Shown here: positions 1-15,733 of the stretch, piece after piece
Position numbering within the stretch: the stretch's first letter is position 1
How the letters are laid out: each line of letters starts with the position of its first letter
Source of the DNA: Halichondria panicea
Lineage: Eukaryota > Porifera > Demospongiae > Suberitida > Halichondriidae
Length of the DNA: 64,000 nt
Direction: 5' to 3'
Assembly (NCBI RefSeq): GCF_963675165.1
Contig: NC_087378.1
Location: 248,001 to 312,000, forward strand
Notes under the pieces: model-generated
What the model was told of the DNA's origin: nothing
The model's database searches: none
What the model saw: the letters and a program-made list of their open reading frames with translations, nothing else
Program-made: the position numbers and the translations under genes

Positions 1-72
1 CCAAGTTGTGTACTTGCACGTTGTATTGCGTTAATTAACTATCCTTTCTCTGGTCTCCCCATCACACAACAG

Positions 73-1301
73 ATCTCTTCTCAAAGATAGCCCAGCTTCA
101 GTCAGACACACTATCAGATCAACGCACGTCGCCCACCCCCCACACGACCCCTGAACCCGGCGGACATAGCCCGCTCTCTTCAGGGAATAGCTCTCGTGCC
201 AGGTCATCAGAGGACCTCCTCGATGGCTCCCCTGGCTCAAGAAGACGAACTGCTAGTACTGGAAAACGCTCCAACGGACATGATCACAAGATGCTGACAG
301 TGAGCAAGTCTATTGGCATGCTGCATCACGGATCGGAGCGACATCACCATAGAGACGAGCGACATCACCATAGAGACGAGAGCCATCGTGGGAGCTCGTC
401 CAGAACACAATTCAAGCGTGTACAAAGTGGGTCTTCAATTTCAAGCTCTCAGAGGTCCATTCACGTTCCAATGAACCGCTCTGTTTCTCCACCAGCTAGT
501 ATCGGATACGATGAGGGAAGACGTACTTCCCCTCCTCCACCCACATCCAAACCACCACCCCTTCCGAGAGAAGTTAAGAGATTGAATAGAGGCAATCAGA
601 ATCCTCGTTGGCCGGCTAATGCCAAGACTGACTCTGTGTCTAGTGACGACTCTGATCACAGTCGCAGTGATCGGCATCGTAGCTCACGACCAGCTAACGA
701 TTCTGACCCCAGGCATCGTCAAGCAAAATCTAACAGCACGTCTGATCATATCTACGAGAACAGGAAAGCCGACGCACCACAGTACTTCCCACAAGCACAC
801 CCCAATCATGTCGATGGCCCAGTGTACGTGAATGGTAGTCAAGAGAGAGCAAAGTCATATGCTAGAAATAGGCCGGTTAATCTGTCCAGTCTGTCCAAGG
901 AAAGGAACCCACGGCCGAGCATGATGCCCTCTCCCCCACGAGATGACCACCCTCTGGATAATGTGGTCAACGACGCCGCGCATTCTCAACGAAAACCTGC
1001 TCATCCGGGACAAAAGAAGCACATACAACCCACCAACTTGTCGAGTTATCCCTGGCATCAAGCGCATGCACGAAAGCAGCCTGGTGCAGGCAATCTCACG
1101 TCGTCTAGAAGAAGAAAAGACTTGACTGAAAACTCAGAACTGATTCAACGTGGGAATGACATTATTAAAAAGGACATGGACGACTTCCATTCCCATTCTG
1201 ATCTATCGTCTACGCACTCCAGTGGTAAGGCTCCTCCTCTCTCCCCCTCCACACACACACTCACGTTACCTGAAGAATCTGGATGCGAAACATTTGTTTG
1301 A
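73..1301 (+). CDS. GoLoco-motif protein, C-terminal part (5' end outside window)
   Basis: Long open exon entered through a clear acceptor (acacaacag at 64-72). The first residues, SKIAQLQSDTLSDQR, match the GoLoco (G-alpha-i/o binding) motif, ending in the diagnostic Asp-Gln-Arg triad. GoLoco motifs in GPSM/LGN/Pins, RGS12/14 and Rap1GAP bind GDP-loaded G-alpha and inhibit nucleotide release. The remaining ~390 residues are Ser/Arg/His-rich and probably disordered, with a short HHHRDE repeat (about 340-380) and proline stretches of SH3-ligand type (SPPPPTSKPPPLP, about 527-570). If read straight through, the protein ends in ETFV, which fits a class I PDZ ligand. A possible donor at 1225 (ggtaag) could splice to a different tail. 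The upstream domains are not visible, so assignment to the Pins/GPSM family is only a suggestion. Confidence 0.65.
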
Positions 1302-1828
1302 TTTGATCGTACGCACGTGCGTGCATGTCCATTTTTTGAAATCATTAATTTTTCTTTTTTCTACACTGACTATTCGTATCACTGGCAATTTCATACACGA
1401 TATGTTGTTTTGTTGTTTTGTACATGTATAGATCATTTCACAAGTATAGCCAATCATTCTGTACTTGGATGGACACTCACACTCCTAGCAACTGTTTTTT
1501 TTTTTTTTACCATGATTGTTTTTCTTTTATGCCTGTAGATTTAAAAAGTGATCATCCCTGGTCATGTGTTTATTGATCAGAATTATTTATACTTGTCTAA
1601 TACATGTTTCATTTTAACTCAAATTAATGTGATGACAAAGTTGAATAGGTATTATTATAAACACTGGATTATAGATGATTTGGCAAGGAGTGTTTATTTG
1701 ACTTATGAAAATAGGGAAAGGATCATCTTTATAAGAAATAGCAAACGCTCTTCATAATGATAATCATTATTCATAAGTTCTGTTAACACTCTTTACCACA
1801 TACATAATTATTACAACAACAAAAAACT
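1302..1828. other. Intergenic: 3'UTR of the GoLoco gene and MAEA upstream region
   Basis: AT-rich, with no credible coding sequence. It contains a T-run at 1495-1509 and a small palindrome, ATAATGAT-A-ATCATTAT, near 1753-1770. MAEA transcription presumably starts near the right edge. No clear TATA box was seen. Confidence 0.5.
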
Positions 1829-5161
<3,333 letters not shown>

Positions 5162-5393
5162 CACAGACTTCAATCATCAAACTGCCATCGAACGTTAATA
5201 ATTATACAATCATGATATTATGTTATTAATGACAATCTATGTATATCATACGTACTTGTACTGTCTTTAAAAATTTGATAAAATTTAAGAAATGTTGTTA
5301 TAATTATAATGATACTGACAATGATAATGATACTGACAATGATACGAGAGTCTGTATACTTTGTAGATAATACACAATGTTGGAGTATGCATG

Positions 5394-7467
5394 TCACAGC
5401 TTCACGTCTTTCTCACTTCCCTCTAAGCCAACACTTCCCTCTAGATCTGAGTCGTCTTCCAACTTGTTCAGCTCTTCCTTATCTTTCTCCTGTGCTCTTC
5501 GGTTGGCGTCTTTCATGTACATGAGCCCAGCAGTCAGACCCACCGACACAACCATGCTCACAACTGCATGGTGTACATACATGATGTCAACACAGGCTGT
5601 ATTGTATGTAGTAGATATTGTATGCCTAACCTAATTTACTGATAATGCTTAACTCACATATAGACACTAAAAATGCTGAAATGGGCACACTTGTCGTCGG
5701 TTTCTGTTTTCTGATAAACGAGCATTGTCCTTCGATTACACGTACTTCTGATTTATTTATTTTTTGACCCAATACTATCTTGTCCAAGTCTTGTTCAGTT
5801 ATACCAATCTCACTCTGTCTCTCTGCAAAAGACGTATCCTCCAGTTTTGAAACTCTTGCATATTTTTTATTTGGGCCACCTTCTGCTTTGAGAAAAAATG
5901 TTAGTGGTTGTCTGATCCTATTGAAAACTTCAGTCCCTCCATCTTTATGGTGATGGTAGCTGTTCCCCGCTTTAGGTACATTGAAGTAGAGAATGTTTTC
6001 AGGGGTTAGTTGAAGTGTTTTGGTGAGAAGTTGTAACACCCACTGTGTGTAGTCGTGTGCATCCATCAGGGGGAGGTAGAAATTGTCTAATTCACCGTTG
6101 TCAATATAGTACTTCTGAGACATGTACAATCCTCTGCTGGCTGGTTCAGAGGCTAGGGTATTAGTCAAGTTTTGTATAAGTCTTCCAATTCCTTCATTGT
6201 TTCGATTAGCTATCTTGGTGTCATGTCCCAGTGGCCATTGAAATGGAGCTGAAAGACAGGCAGCATTAACATAATACATGGGTCGCGAGAGTGCTGCAAA
6301 ACACGCCAACAGACCAGCACCACTGAATCCAATTACTGACATTCGCTGTTTGGGGAAATCCAGTTGTAATCGATTTTGTGTTCGTTTCTGCAATTCAAGT
6401 ATGAGCGTGTCTTCTATAAAGTCAAGAATGTCACTAGCAGATCCACTGCATGCATATTTAGCCAGACAAATGTTTGCTTGGGCTATGAACTCTTTAGGAG
6501 AACACTTGGTGGGTCTTAGGGGGTCCCAACAGTTCTGACACAAAGTACACCTTTTGCCTCTTACCCTACAGTTCCAAATCGTATTACCTTCAGTCAAACT
6601 CATTATGTTGTTGAATGGATTGAGTCTACAGAAAGGGGCCTTGTCAAGGTAATGTATGGAGACAACCACAGCTTCCTTAATGCTAGCTTCATGCACGTAC
6701 ATGTGCTCCAGTGAAGGTGCAATATGAGATGACTCATTGGTTCCAAACATTACAATCAACGGGTACTTTCTAATAACGTTGTAATCAAAACTTGGTGGAT
6801 AAAGAATCGTAGATGTGATAGAAACCGTTTCATCTGCTCTAAAAATATAAGAATTGAAGGATAGTTGAACAACTTCACTTCTCACACTAGTACCATCAAA
6901 CCAAGGGTGTATATAAACTCGAGGCGGTACAAAGCCAATGGCTCCACTCATTGAGTTTGAAACAGGAAGAGGGATATAAATGTTAGGTCCTTTCATATCA
7001 TCATTGGTAAACTCATCTCTGTACACACGCAGCTCCAGAGCTTGCTGATTCAGGCTGCAATAGGAGCTGTTCAAACAGAGTAGAGCGTTAGAATCAGAGG
7101 CATAAGATATCTCTATTATCCAAGTGCTGATACTCCGTGCAGACTTCTTCATTGGTTTAGGCTTGTCCCAACTAAGGCTAGGTCCAGATCCGCACACCCA
7201 GAGGGTCTTGATTGACTCTGCATCTTTCTGCTGTATATCGGCCACCAATTTGAATTTGAAGGAGGTTGTATCAGGAACGTGACAAGCCGGAGACTTTGAA
7301 GGCTCTTTAATACAAACACCATCATACTGCCAGTGAGCACCAGGTTGAGAGCATCGACTACCTTGGACATTCGAAACACAAGGACCAATTGTTTTGGCTT
7401 CAGCAAATCCAAACAGTAGATGTAGTAGCAATGATATCGAGAGGGAGACTGGTTGACTGAGTTTCAT
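5394..7467 (-). CDS. Membrane-anchored putative esterase with N-terminal CBM20-like domain
   Basis: Two exons (complement 5658-7467 and 5394-5563) join in frame to give 659 aa. A signal peptide (about residues 1-24, hydrophobic SLSISLLLHLLFGFAEA) is followed by a Cys-rich stretch. Next comes a CBM20/starch-binding-like beta domain with TLWVCGSGPSLSWDKPKPMK and a later Trp. An alpha/beta-hydrolase region of the 'putative esterase' (esterase D-like) type follows, with nucleophile elbow GFSGAG near 6310-6330, downstream of the Cys-rich insert CTLCQNCWDPLRPTKC. A later His pair (NSYHHHKDGG) could supply the catalytic His. The splice creates one hydrophobic segment near the C-terminus (FVSMVVSVGLTAGLMYM), followed by a short charged tail, so a type I membrane topology is likely. 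The substrate is unknown. Several N-glycosylation sequons are present. Confidence 0.75.
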
Positions 7468-7821
7468 TGCAATGATGAGAATTCACCTGCATAATCCAAC
7501 ATGAAGAACTAGCTATACAGAAATGAACTATCACCTTGAGTCGAGTGCCAGTGAAATCCTCACCACCAGCTGCACACAGTGCAGTGGAGCATACACAGTG
7601 CAGTGGAGCATACAGTTACATTGTAACTGCAGCTCTGAGCCCAACCCCCATAATAATTATAGTAACTGCAAAAGATGGGCGTGGTTTAATATAGGAAGTG
7701 CTTTCTCTAGCTAGCTAGCTAGCTAGCTCTAGATCTATTCATTGTATTTGTCATGACCACAGCTCTACTCAACTCTGTCTAGCTTAGCTCTGTGTCCGTC
7801 TGTCTAGACATCAGTACCAGT
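7468..7821. promoter_or_regulatory. Bidirectional promoter region, esterase / KCTD9
   Basis: 354 bp separate two divergent start codons. The region contains a perfect tandem duplication of a 19-bp unit (acacagtgcagtggagcat, twice, about 7575-7613) and a (GCTA)n run near 7707-7728. No TATA box is obvious. Promoter function is inferred only from gene orientation. Confidence 0.5.
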
Positions 7822-10564
7822 ATGGCAAGTCCTCCAGTAAGGCTAAACGTCTTCAGAAGTTCAGATGAGATAGTCAAGAGGTGTGGAAAGGTAAGTAGAT
7901 GACATGTAATGTGCTAGCTAGTTCACATGACCTCGGCCTCGTAGGTGATGGTTGCTGGGCCCACTCTAGAGGCCACCCTCAAACTGGTCAGTGACAAGTA
8001 TGGAGAGAAAGTGTTGGAGCTGCAGACAGTACGAGGGAGCACCATTGATGACCTCACTGTATTGAGGTATATAGCTATGACATCATGTACTAGCTGGCTA
8101 CACGTTTATGGTGCTATGTGTGTGTTGTCCTTTGCAGGGATTGGGATTACGTGATTGCTATGATTAAAGGTAAGTTGTGACACATTTGGTGTTTTGATTG
8201 CTTTCCTTTGAGTATCATTTTTACCTTATATGGCCCTACTGTTCGTATCAGCTAACCCTGTCCGCATAGACCACCAAGACCTCACCAATACTCTGTGTGT
8301 GTCTCCTCCTAGGCACAGAATCAGAGGAGCCTCACTCATCACCACACACCCCATTGGAGCTGGACTCTGTCTCTATCAGCTCTGCCCCCTCCAGCAACCC
8401 CCCAACACCAGACCTCAATAGGGACAGGGGAGAGGCCAATGCTAGAGTTAGAGAACCGACTGATTTCTCTCTTCGAAGGACCACCTTATTGTCCACACCT
8501 GAAGCACCTTCTCGTAATGACTGGGTCAGACTGAATGTCGGTGGCAAGATCTTTGCTACCACGAGGTAATAATGGCATTGTGTTGTGTAGTCATATATTT
8601 ATAAGAATCATTATTTAAAATATTGCCTTTTTTGTCCCAATGACATGCAGGGCCACACTAACATCCGATTCTAACTCAATGCTAGCAAGAATGTTTGAGT
8701 CATCAGGTATGCTACTAAAAATAGACTACTGCTGTATTATGTATAAATGTATTCATATATCTCAGGTTGGTTGAGTGCGACCGACTCCACTGGAGCTTAC
8801 CTTATTGATAGATCACCTGACTATTTTGAGCCACTGCTCAACTTTCTTAGACACGGAAAACTCCTTCTGAACGAAGGAATCAACCCACAGGGTAAGTGTT
8901 AGAAATTGCTTCCCTGTGACTTCACACACACACACGCCATTACAGGGGTTCTTGAAGAGGCAAAGTTCTTTGGCATATCTAAAGCGACTGAACGTTTGGA
9001 GGGGATGGTGGCCACTGAAGAGCTCTCTATAAGCGGCCACTTCACTCGCAAGGAGTTCCTTCGAATGCTCTCCATTACCTCTTCCTCAACTATTCTACGG
9101 TGTCAGGTACGCCTCTGAGGGTGTTCTGTTTAGAGAGGTATATAGTCAGCTAGTGAGAAACCTTTGTAGCCTCCAGTATTGTATTATCGTCACTAGTATA
9201 GTATACATGTCGTATGCTAATTGACATGGACTTGTTATTGCTCTTAGCCTATAATCATTTATGTAAAGGCTTGTGCATTTGTAACTTCTCTATGTATTAT
9301 CTGATGGACTTTATCGTACCCACCCACTCAGGGCATCAACATGGAGGGGGTGGATCTTTCGAACCTTGACCTGCGGAACATCAACTTCAAGTGTGCCACT
9401 CTGCGTGGCTGCAACCTCTCCAATAGTGACCTCACTAACTGTGTTTTTGAAAGAGCTGATCTCACAAAGGCTACCCTCGATGTAAGTACAATACCTCCTA
9501 GTTGGTCTGGAATGGAACGCCTTGTATCTTGCAATAATAATGTCCCTCATCATACAACCTTTGCCCCCCTCCCAGAATGCAGTGATCCAATGTGTGCACA
9601 TGCCGAGGGTGAATCTCGAGGGGGCCACTCTCAAGGGCTGCAGTATGGACGAGAGACTCAACAAGTGCACCAACCTCGAAGGTAACAAAGTACCAGTAGA
9701 GCTTGTGCAATTATGTATTATGTTTGTTATACTCTAAGGCTGTTTTTTCGCCTCTGCATAGTTTTAAAGTAATTTTGTTCATCTGTCTCCAGGAGCCAAT
9801 CTGAAAGGTATAAATTGTGACAACAGTCAAATGAATGGAGTCAATTTTCGTCTGGCCAGTCTGAAAGGAGCTTCACTTCGTTCCTGTAACCTGAGACACG
9901 CTATCATGGCAGGCACTGACTTAGAGGTGAGTAGTTTACAATGGCCTGCTGGGTAGGTAGGTAAATTAATTTTCTGTTGTCCTTTTCATTTTAAGGCTTT
10001 TGTAAGCTCCCATATTCCACTCGCCTTGTTTTGCATCCCTATATTGTAGCTATCATTGAGATGCATTTCACCTCTCTTAGGACTGTGACTTGGAGGGCAG
10101 TGACTTGCAGCATGCTAACCTGAGAGGAGCCAATATAGAGGGCACCAATTTCCAAGATGTGGCAGTGTAACGGCCTTTATTGATTTGGTAGGCTTGAGTA
10201 GTACTAGTCAGAGCTTAAGTTAAATGGTCTGTCACTGCCCTCTCAGGTTAAAGGTTAAAGCTTGCTACTAATTGAAGTTTGCTAATAATTATACTTTTTC
10301 TTTTGTCCACACACACAGAACAGTGATTTGACTGGTTGCGATCTTCAGTATGCCAATCTAAGAGGGTCCAATCTAGCAGGTGCCGTGCTGGAGGATATCA
10401 CTGCTCCTCTACACATGTCGCAAACTGTCAATGTTACAACTGTGCACACTAATCTTAGCAATGGAGGGGTCATTGTAAATCAAGCAGCTGTGTTAGCAGG
10501 GGCCCCCTTAAACCCATCACAAGCACAAGAACAAGTCTTACTTAGAACGAACAGTGCACAATAA
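7822..10564 (+). CDS. KCTD9: KCTD9-like BTB/pentapeptide-repeat protein
   Basis: Twelve exons: 7822-7890, 7945-8066, 8138-8169, 8313-8565, 8651-8706, 8766-8891, 8946-9106, 9332-9481, 9576-9681, 9793-9926, 10081-about 10158 and 10319-10564. Together they give roughly 510 aa, against 389 in human. In order: an N-terminal ubiquitin-like KHA-type domain ([11 protein letters not shown]..., [22 protein letters not shown]), a Ser/Pro linker unique to this protein (exon 4), and a BTB/T1 domain ([40 protein letters not shown]). Pentapeptide repeats of A(D/N)LXX type follow from ~9340 to ~10390. The family signature APLHMSQ then precedes a ~45-residue extension. KCTD9 is a putative cullin-3 substrate adaptor. 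The donor of exon 11 is weak: gtggca or gtgtaa, both in frame. AATAAA overlaps the stop codon (10560-10565). Confidence 0.93.
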
Positions 10565-11114
10565 AACTGTGTGTGTGTGTGTGTGTTGTGTGCATTATTG
10601 TCTATGCAAGCCGCGGCTTGATTTCAATTCATAAGAATGAATATCATAACTGGCTGTGCGCGCAGTGAATGATGAAAACCACTAATAAGATAGAATGTTA
10701 CTGTGGAATATAAATAGTCAAGCTATTTTATTACTGAGTAAGCTAGATGCGATGCCTCACTCAGAATCCCCTCCGAGCTCGCAGCTCTGTCGACAGGGTC
10801 GAGGGTCGAGCTGATGGAACGTGCCGTTTAGCGTAAACATAGATTCGGTGCCTCGCTCACGTACCTGTAAGCCTCCTCGCATGCACGGAGCTTGTACAAA
10901 GGCCGTCTATTTTTGTTTTTGTTTTGTCTGGTTCTGAGACTTTCTCTAATTTTTGTCAGCTTCAGGTGTTTCAATAAATGTATTACAATTTCTGAACAAT
11001 CTGACGAGACAGGAAGGAATACATGCACAAGCAGGTACATACATACAGTGTATGAGTATACAAAGACCAAGACAGACAGAACTAGTGATTTGTATGATGG
11101 GTGGGTGTGGTGAG
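10565..11114. other. Convergent intergenic region KCTD9 / beta-TrCP
   Basis: Starts with a short GT run (10568-10586) in the KCTD9 3' end. The segment 10740-10890 is more GC- and CpG-rich (gcctcactcag, gcctcgctcacg, cctcgcatgcac) than its surroundings, which suggests an old repeat fragment. The rest is probably the 3'UTR of the minus-strand gene. No coding sequence was seen. Confidence 0.4.
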
Positions 11115-14016
11115 CTACGACACTGTTCTCGTACTGCTATCTGATTGGTCAGTTTCCATGGGGGCAGGTGGACCTTCCGGGTCCAGGAAGTCCCAGATAA
11201 GAATGGTATCGTCATGAGAGCTGCTCACTATTTGGAAGTCATCAAACTGAAGTCTGAACACTCGACCAGTGTGCTCTTGCTGTGAGGGGTGTGTGTGTGT
11301 GAGATGTGTGTGTGTGGAGGGGGTGTGAGGTGTGAGTGGAGGGAGTGGGGAGTTAAGGTAAGTAGAAGGTATACACACACACATACATGTAGCCTACAGA
11401 CGGACACAATGATAACCTCACCACGAGTGTTCTGAGACAGATGGCGTCTGCAGGAGTGCGTGGGTCCAGTGCAGCCTGGAAGTCCCACACCTTGATGGCA
11501 CTGGAGGGGCAGTAAAATAATGTCATGTAGTAATGAGAATAATTATTTGAATTTTCCACAATCTCACTAGACTAGTAAAATTGAAGCACACAAAAAACAA
11601 CATAAACTGCCCTTTAGATACATAAACATTTCCCCTTCCCAGCTAAAAATCTTGTATGTACTACTTTGCCTGGCTCACCCGTCATAAGCTCCACTGACAA
11701 TCCTCTTGTCATCGAAGCGTATGCACCTGACCAAGTCGTCGTGGCCCTCTAACAGCCGCAGACACGCCCCCAACTCAATGTCCCATATCCTGATGGTATT
11801 GTCGGATGACCCACTCACTACGTGGTTGCCACGGTACTGTAGACAAGCTATCCCTCTTCTGTGTCCATGAAGAGTCCGCACAAACTCACTAGTAGACGTC
11901 CGCCAAACCTGAGTTTTGAATTTGAATTCGAAAAGTTTATCCCAAAAGGAAAGGGTTGGGGGGCAGCAAGGTGAGCCAACCAACACATGGCCACATTAGA
12001 CCACTAGTAACAGTACAGGTACATACCTTGATGGTTCTGTCTCCAGAGGCAGACACAATATATCGGTCATCAAAGTCCACCACATTGACTGCTGCCCTGT
12101 GCCCCACGAGAACTCTCCTCAGAACAATGTCCTTGGTACTGCGCATGTCCCACACGGCAATGGTACGATCCTGTGGGGAGAGAGAGCAGTGTTTAATCAG
12201 CAACAAGAAACTGACTTATAAGACGATAATTATAGCTATTCAGTATCTTACCTTTGAGCAGGTGACCATTGTCTTGTTGCAGAACCTCAGATGGAGCACA
12301 GCCTCGCAATGATGGACCAGAGTGTTGAGCATTGTACCACTGGCCACATCCCACACACTGTACACAATACACACACATTGACCACCTATACACTTGAGGT
12401 CCAGCTACCCTCACCGTATGGTTGAATCACTGGACCCCGTGACAACAACGTCCTCATCATACTGGAGACAGAGTACAGAGCCAGTGTGGCCTTGAAGGAT
12501 ACGAATACACTCCAGAGTATGCCTGTTCCACACCTACGAGGTAAGAGGGGGGAGATCACATGACTGAGAGTATGGATTATCAGCTCCACAAGAGAGATAA
12601 CATATCCTACCAACTACATGTACTGTGTGTGCTACTAAGGCAGCACAGTATTATATATAAATTATAACAGTATAATTGTACTGGTGGGTACGGGGACGTG
12701 GGCTGTGGGGAGCATTTTTGTGGGCATTGAACCAGGGAGAGTACACACACACAAGGTTATAAAACAAAGGAAGTGCTAATCAAGAAAGGAAGTGCTAATC
12801 AAGAAAGGAGACTTTGAGGCTGTGTACTCACCTTGATGGTGTTGTCTCTGAGCCCACTCACGATCTTCTTGTCATCGTACTGCAGACAATAGACTCCCTT
12901 GCTGTTCTCACTGTGACACTCAATCCGGGTGAGAGAATGGTGTCCATTCTTCCAGTTAGCCACCATCCTCTGAAAGGTAGGGAGGGCACAATCAAACACA
13001 GAGTTTGCTGTTAACTAATGTACATGCACAATGCAAAGTTACATTTTGCATACCGTGACTTGATATAATTACGCATAATTATTTGTAATCATATAAACTG
13101 ATCTATTTATGCATATTGGATACTGACATGCGTATAATTATAATTATATCCGCCCACTCCTTAGCAAGCTTCTCAGGCCAAAACTTAATTGGCAGACTCC
13201 CCTGACTACCACTGACCCCTAACCATCACTGACCCCTAACCACTGACTATCTGATATTATAGACCTCATAGACCTCACCTCTATGTCCTTGATAATGGCA
13301 GGGTATAGCTTGCGGTAGTACTGGTGGGCCAACCCCTCTGATTGGGGTACATGACGAAACAAGTACTTGGACCACCCCCTGCGCTCAGATAGACCCTTGT
13401 ATACGGTATCTGTGGCAACCTTCATCTCGATAATTTTCTTCCACAGCAGTCCGTCCTCGACAACACGAAACCATTCAGTGCACACCAGCTCAGCTCTACA
13501 CAGAGACTTGGCATCGAGATAGGATAGGATCTTGTAGGCTATGTGGTGAAGGCCCTTGCCTACAATGGGGGGTAGATGATTGCTATCAGTACTATATAAT
13601 AGAGCCTGTTGTTAGGGGTAGTAGCGTGTACTGCAATGACATACTTGTAGTAATGAATTGCTCGGACAATATAATGTGATCAACAGATATTCCACACACA
13701 ACCACTTACTAGGCAGGACGGTGATGAAGTCACGTTGGAGCATGGGCATTAGAATGGTGTACAGATGCTCGTGTTGGTTGAAGCTCATGCGTGCAATCAC
13801 TTGCTCCACAAACTCTGTCTGTCGTGTTTGGGCCCACGTCTCAAACATCCGTAGACACATCTCCGTCTCTTGGTCGTGTTGTTCCCGTGGTGACATGGAG
13901 AACTGTGAAGAGTCCTCGTCCCCATCACGTCCCACCATCATCTCCACGCTCTCTCGCTTGAGCTCCTCAAGGTCCAGGTTGAACTGAAGTGCGTTGCCTT
14001 CAGATGATAACGCCAT
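11115..14016 (-). CDS. BTRC: Beta-TrCP (FBXW1/Slimb), F-box/WD40 substrate receptor of SCF ubiquitin ligase
   Basis: Nine exons on the complement: 13710-14016, 13279-13559, 12832-12969, 12415-12533, 12252-12357, 12027-12170, 11679-11908, 11422-11500 and 11115-11279. They sum to 522 aa in consistent phase. The N-terminal D (dimerisation) domain includes [11 protein letters not shown] and [11 protein letters not shown]. An F-box follows ([30 protein letters not shown]), then the WD40 propeller with repeats such as [60 protein letters not shown] and [19 protein letters not shown]. This is the receptor that recognises DSG-type phosphodegrons (beta-catenin, I-kappa-B, PDCD4 in vertebrates). The C-terminal tail after the last blade is short (about 18 residues). 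The gene diverges from PBDC1. Confidence 0.97.
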
Positions 14017-14541
14017 ACTGTATGTGTATGTATGTGTGTGTGAGGTGTGACTATGTATGTGTGTGTGAGGTGTGACTATGTGTGTGTGTGTGCGGACGTC
14101 TGTGTGCGTGTGTGTGTGAGGTGTGTGTACGTCTGTGTATGTGTAAGCAACTGACCCAATACCACTAAACAACCACACCTCTAGCTACTATGGTACACTG
14201 TCTATAAAGGAAGTAGTCTCCCTATTAAACACACAGTACATGAAGCCCTTATCTTTCACCTTTATACAAGAGTTAAGTTGTAGATGTATGATCAGCTAGG
14301 GTCCAACTTGTTTACAGAGCAGTCGCCTCCTTGTGCAATGCAGCAATCAGCCTAGTCTTCTACGGAGACGCTATTGCATAGTTTGGAAATCCCCGAGGGT
14401 GCTCAGAATGAGTCAGCAAATTCACATAAAGAGAATGACACAGCACTTTTTAGCGTTTTAGCGGAGGTCAGAGGTCATATTTAGTGGGCGTGCATTTGGT
14501 GGGCGTGCCAGAAGAAAGCAAAATCCACGTGGAACTGAAAG
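14017..14541. promoter_or_regulatory. Bidirectional promoter region, beta-TrCP / PBDC1
   Basis: 525 bp between divergent start codons. The beta-TrCP side carries GT-rich tracts (14025-14145) in the presumed 5'UTR. On the PBDC1 side there are two copies of GTGGGCGTG (near 14484 and 14499, a CACCC/KLF-type box) and a palindromic CACGTG E-box in tccacgtgga (14525-14534), just upstream of the PBDC1 ATG. No TATA box was seen. Confidence 0.5.
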
Positions 14542-15544
14542 ATGGCTAGTTTGGAAGAGCAGTTGTCTGCTTTGGTGAGCGTTCAAGTGATATTTAATGT
14601 TCTCTTTGTGCTAGTAATGTTCTACTGTAGGGGGTGGAGGGGGTCCAACCCGTGGGGGGTATGTTGTCTGGTGCCAAGGCTGAGGACTTTGAAAACAATG
14701 TGAGTTGTGAGTACATTTTAATATTAGACATGCCCCCGGGTGACTCTCACTCGTACTTGTAGCCCGTGCTGGAGCAGATGTGGGCCATGCAAGCATTCAA
14801 GTATGCTGAGACACACTTCACTGTGAGTTGAAACTATTGCTACAATTATGTCGTATTATTATAAAGTAGTGTTCTCGTGTATACAGCTCATCCAGAGCAG
14901 GGATGCCAAGGAGTTCCAACTGACCAGGTACAGTGTCAGAGTGTCCATATGGTGTGTCTATATGGTGTTGTGTTTAATAGCAGAGTGTCTTGTTCACAGG
15001 GTGGACGATGAGCTGTACGAGGCAGTCCGGGAGAGGTTTAAGGAGCTCAAGGTATCAGACAGTGGTTCAATCCACTTACGTACGTACACAGATCTAGCTG
15101 TATGGTCCAATGCACACAGATCTAGCTGTATGGTTCAACACAGGTGGACGTGATTGACGTGGAGAGTATCAAGTCACCAGCTGGGAAGGAGGTTGTTTAC
15201 ACTGTGTGTGTGTGTGTCAGTCAGTGCAGTGTGTTGCTGTGTGTAGGTATGGCGACAGTTCTGTAATGACTTCAGGGAGAAGGTGCATGACTTCAACTTT
15301 GCCACCCTCCTAAGGTAACCACTCTTGTCATGGGGTGTGTGTGAATGTATTATATTGTCCCACAGAATTGACTCATCTAAAGAATACGATGAAGCCAACA
15401 CTGTCATTGGTGAGTAGCAATGTTCATTGACTGATCTAACCGCTGACCCCCCATATAGTTCCACGTGCCCAGTTCCTTGCTATTGAAGTGGTCAGAAACA
15501 GACAAGGGCTTAACTCTATGCACTCTAAAAAGACTACTAGCTAA
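14542..15544 (+). CDS. PBDC1: PBDC1-like (CXorf26 / UPF0368 family) small protein
   Basis: A nine-exon mini-gene of about 1 kb. The exons begin with MASLEEQLSAL (14542-14574) and continue with EDFENN, EQMWAMQAFKYAETHFT, LIQSRDAKEFQLTR, VDDELYEAVRERFKELK, VDVIDVESIKSPAGKE, VWRQFCNDFREKVHDFNFAT, IDSSKEYDEANTVI and PRAQFLAIEVVRNRQGLN, ending in KKTTS. The block order and motifs (WAM-A--HAE, LTKVDD, DFNY/F-TLLR, QF-AIE--RNR) are those of PBDC1. The molecular role of this conserved eukaryotic protein is poorly defined. The long acidic tail of human PBDC1 is absent here. Introns are about 50-130 bp. The stop lies at 15542-15544, only 190 bp before the next gene. Confidence 0.9.
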
Positions 15545-15733
15545 ACTGTGTTTGTTTGTTTGTTTGTTATTGGCTACATGCATGGCTGTGTTGAATGAAC
15601 AGCATACTTATCAGAGTGTTGCATCTCAAACAGAATGCAGTCTATAGCAGGTGTTGCACAAATAAGGAAACTGAATTGGCTTCTGGGAACAAAGAAAGCT
15701 AGCTTGCACGTTGGCTAAGCTGTAATAGAGAAA

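Noticed and set aside
5626-5657. Read-through C-terminus of the esterase first exon (ending ELSIISKLG)
   Set aside because: A good donor (GTGAGT) precedes it, and splicing to 5563 creates an in-frame membrane helix, so the read-through is intron sequence.
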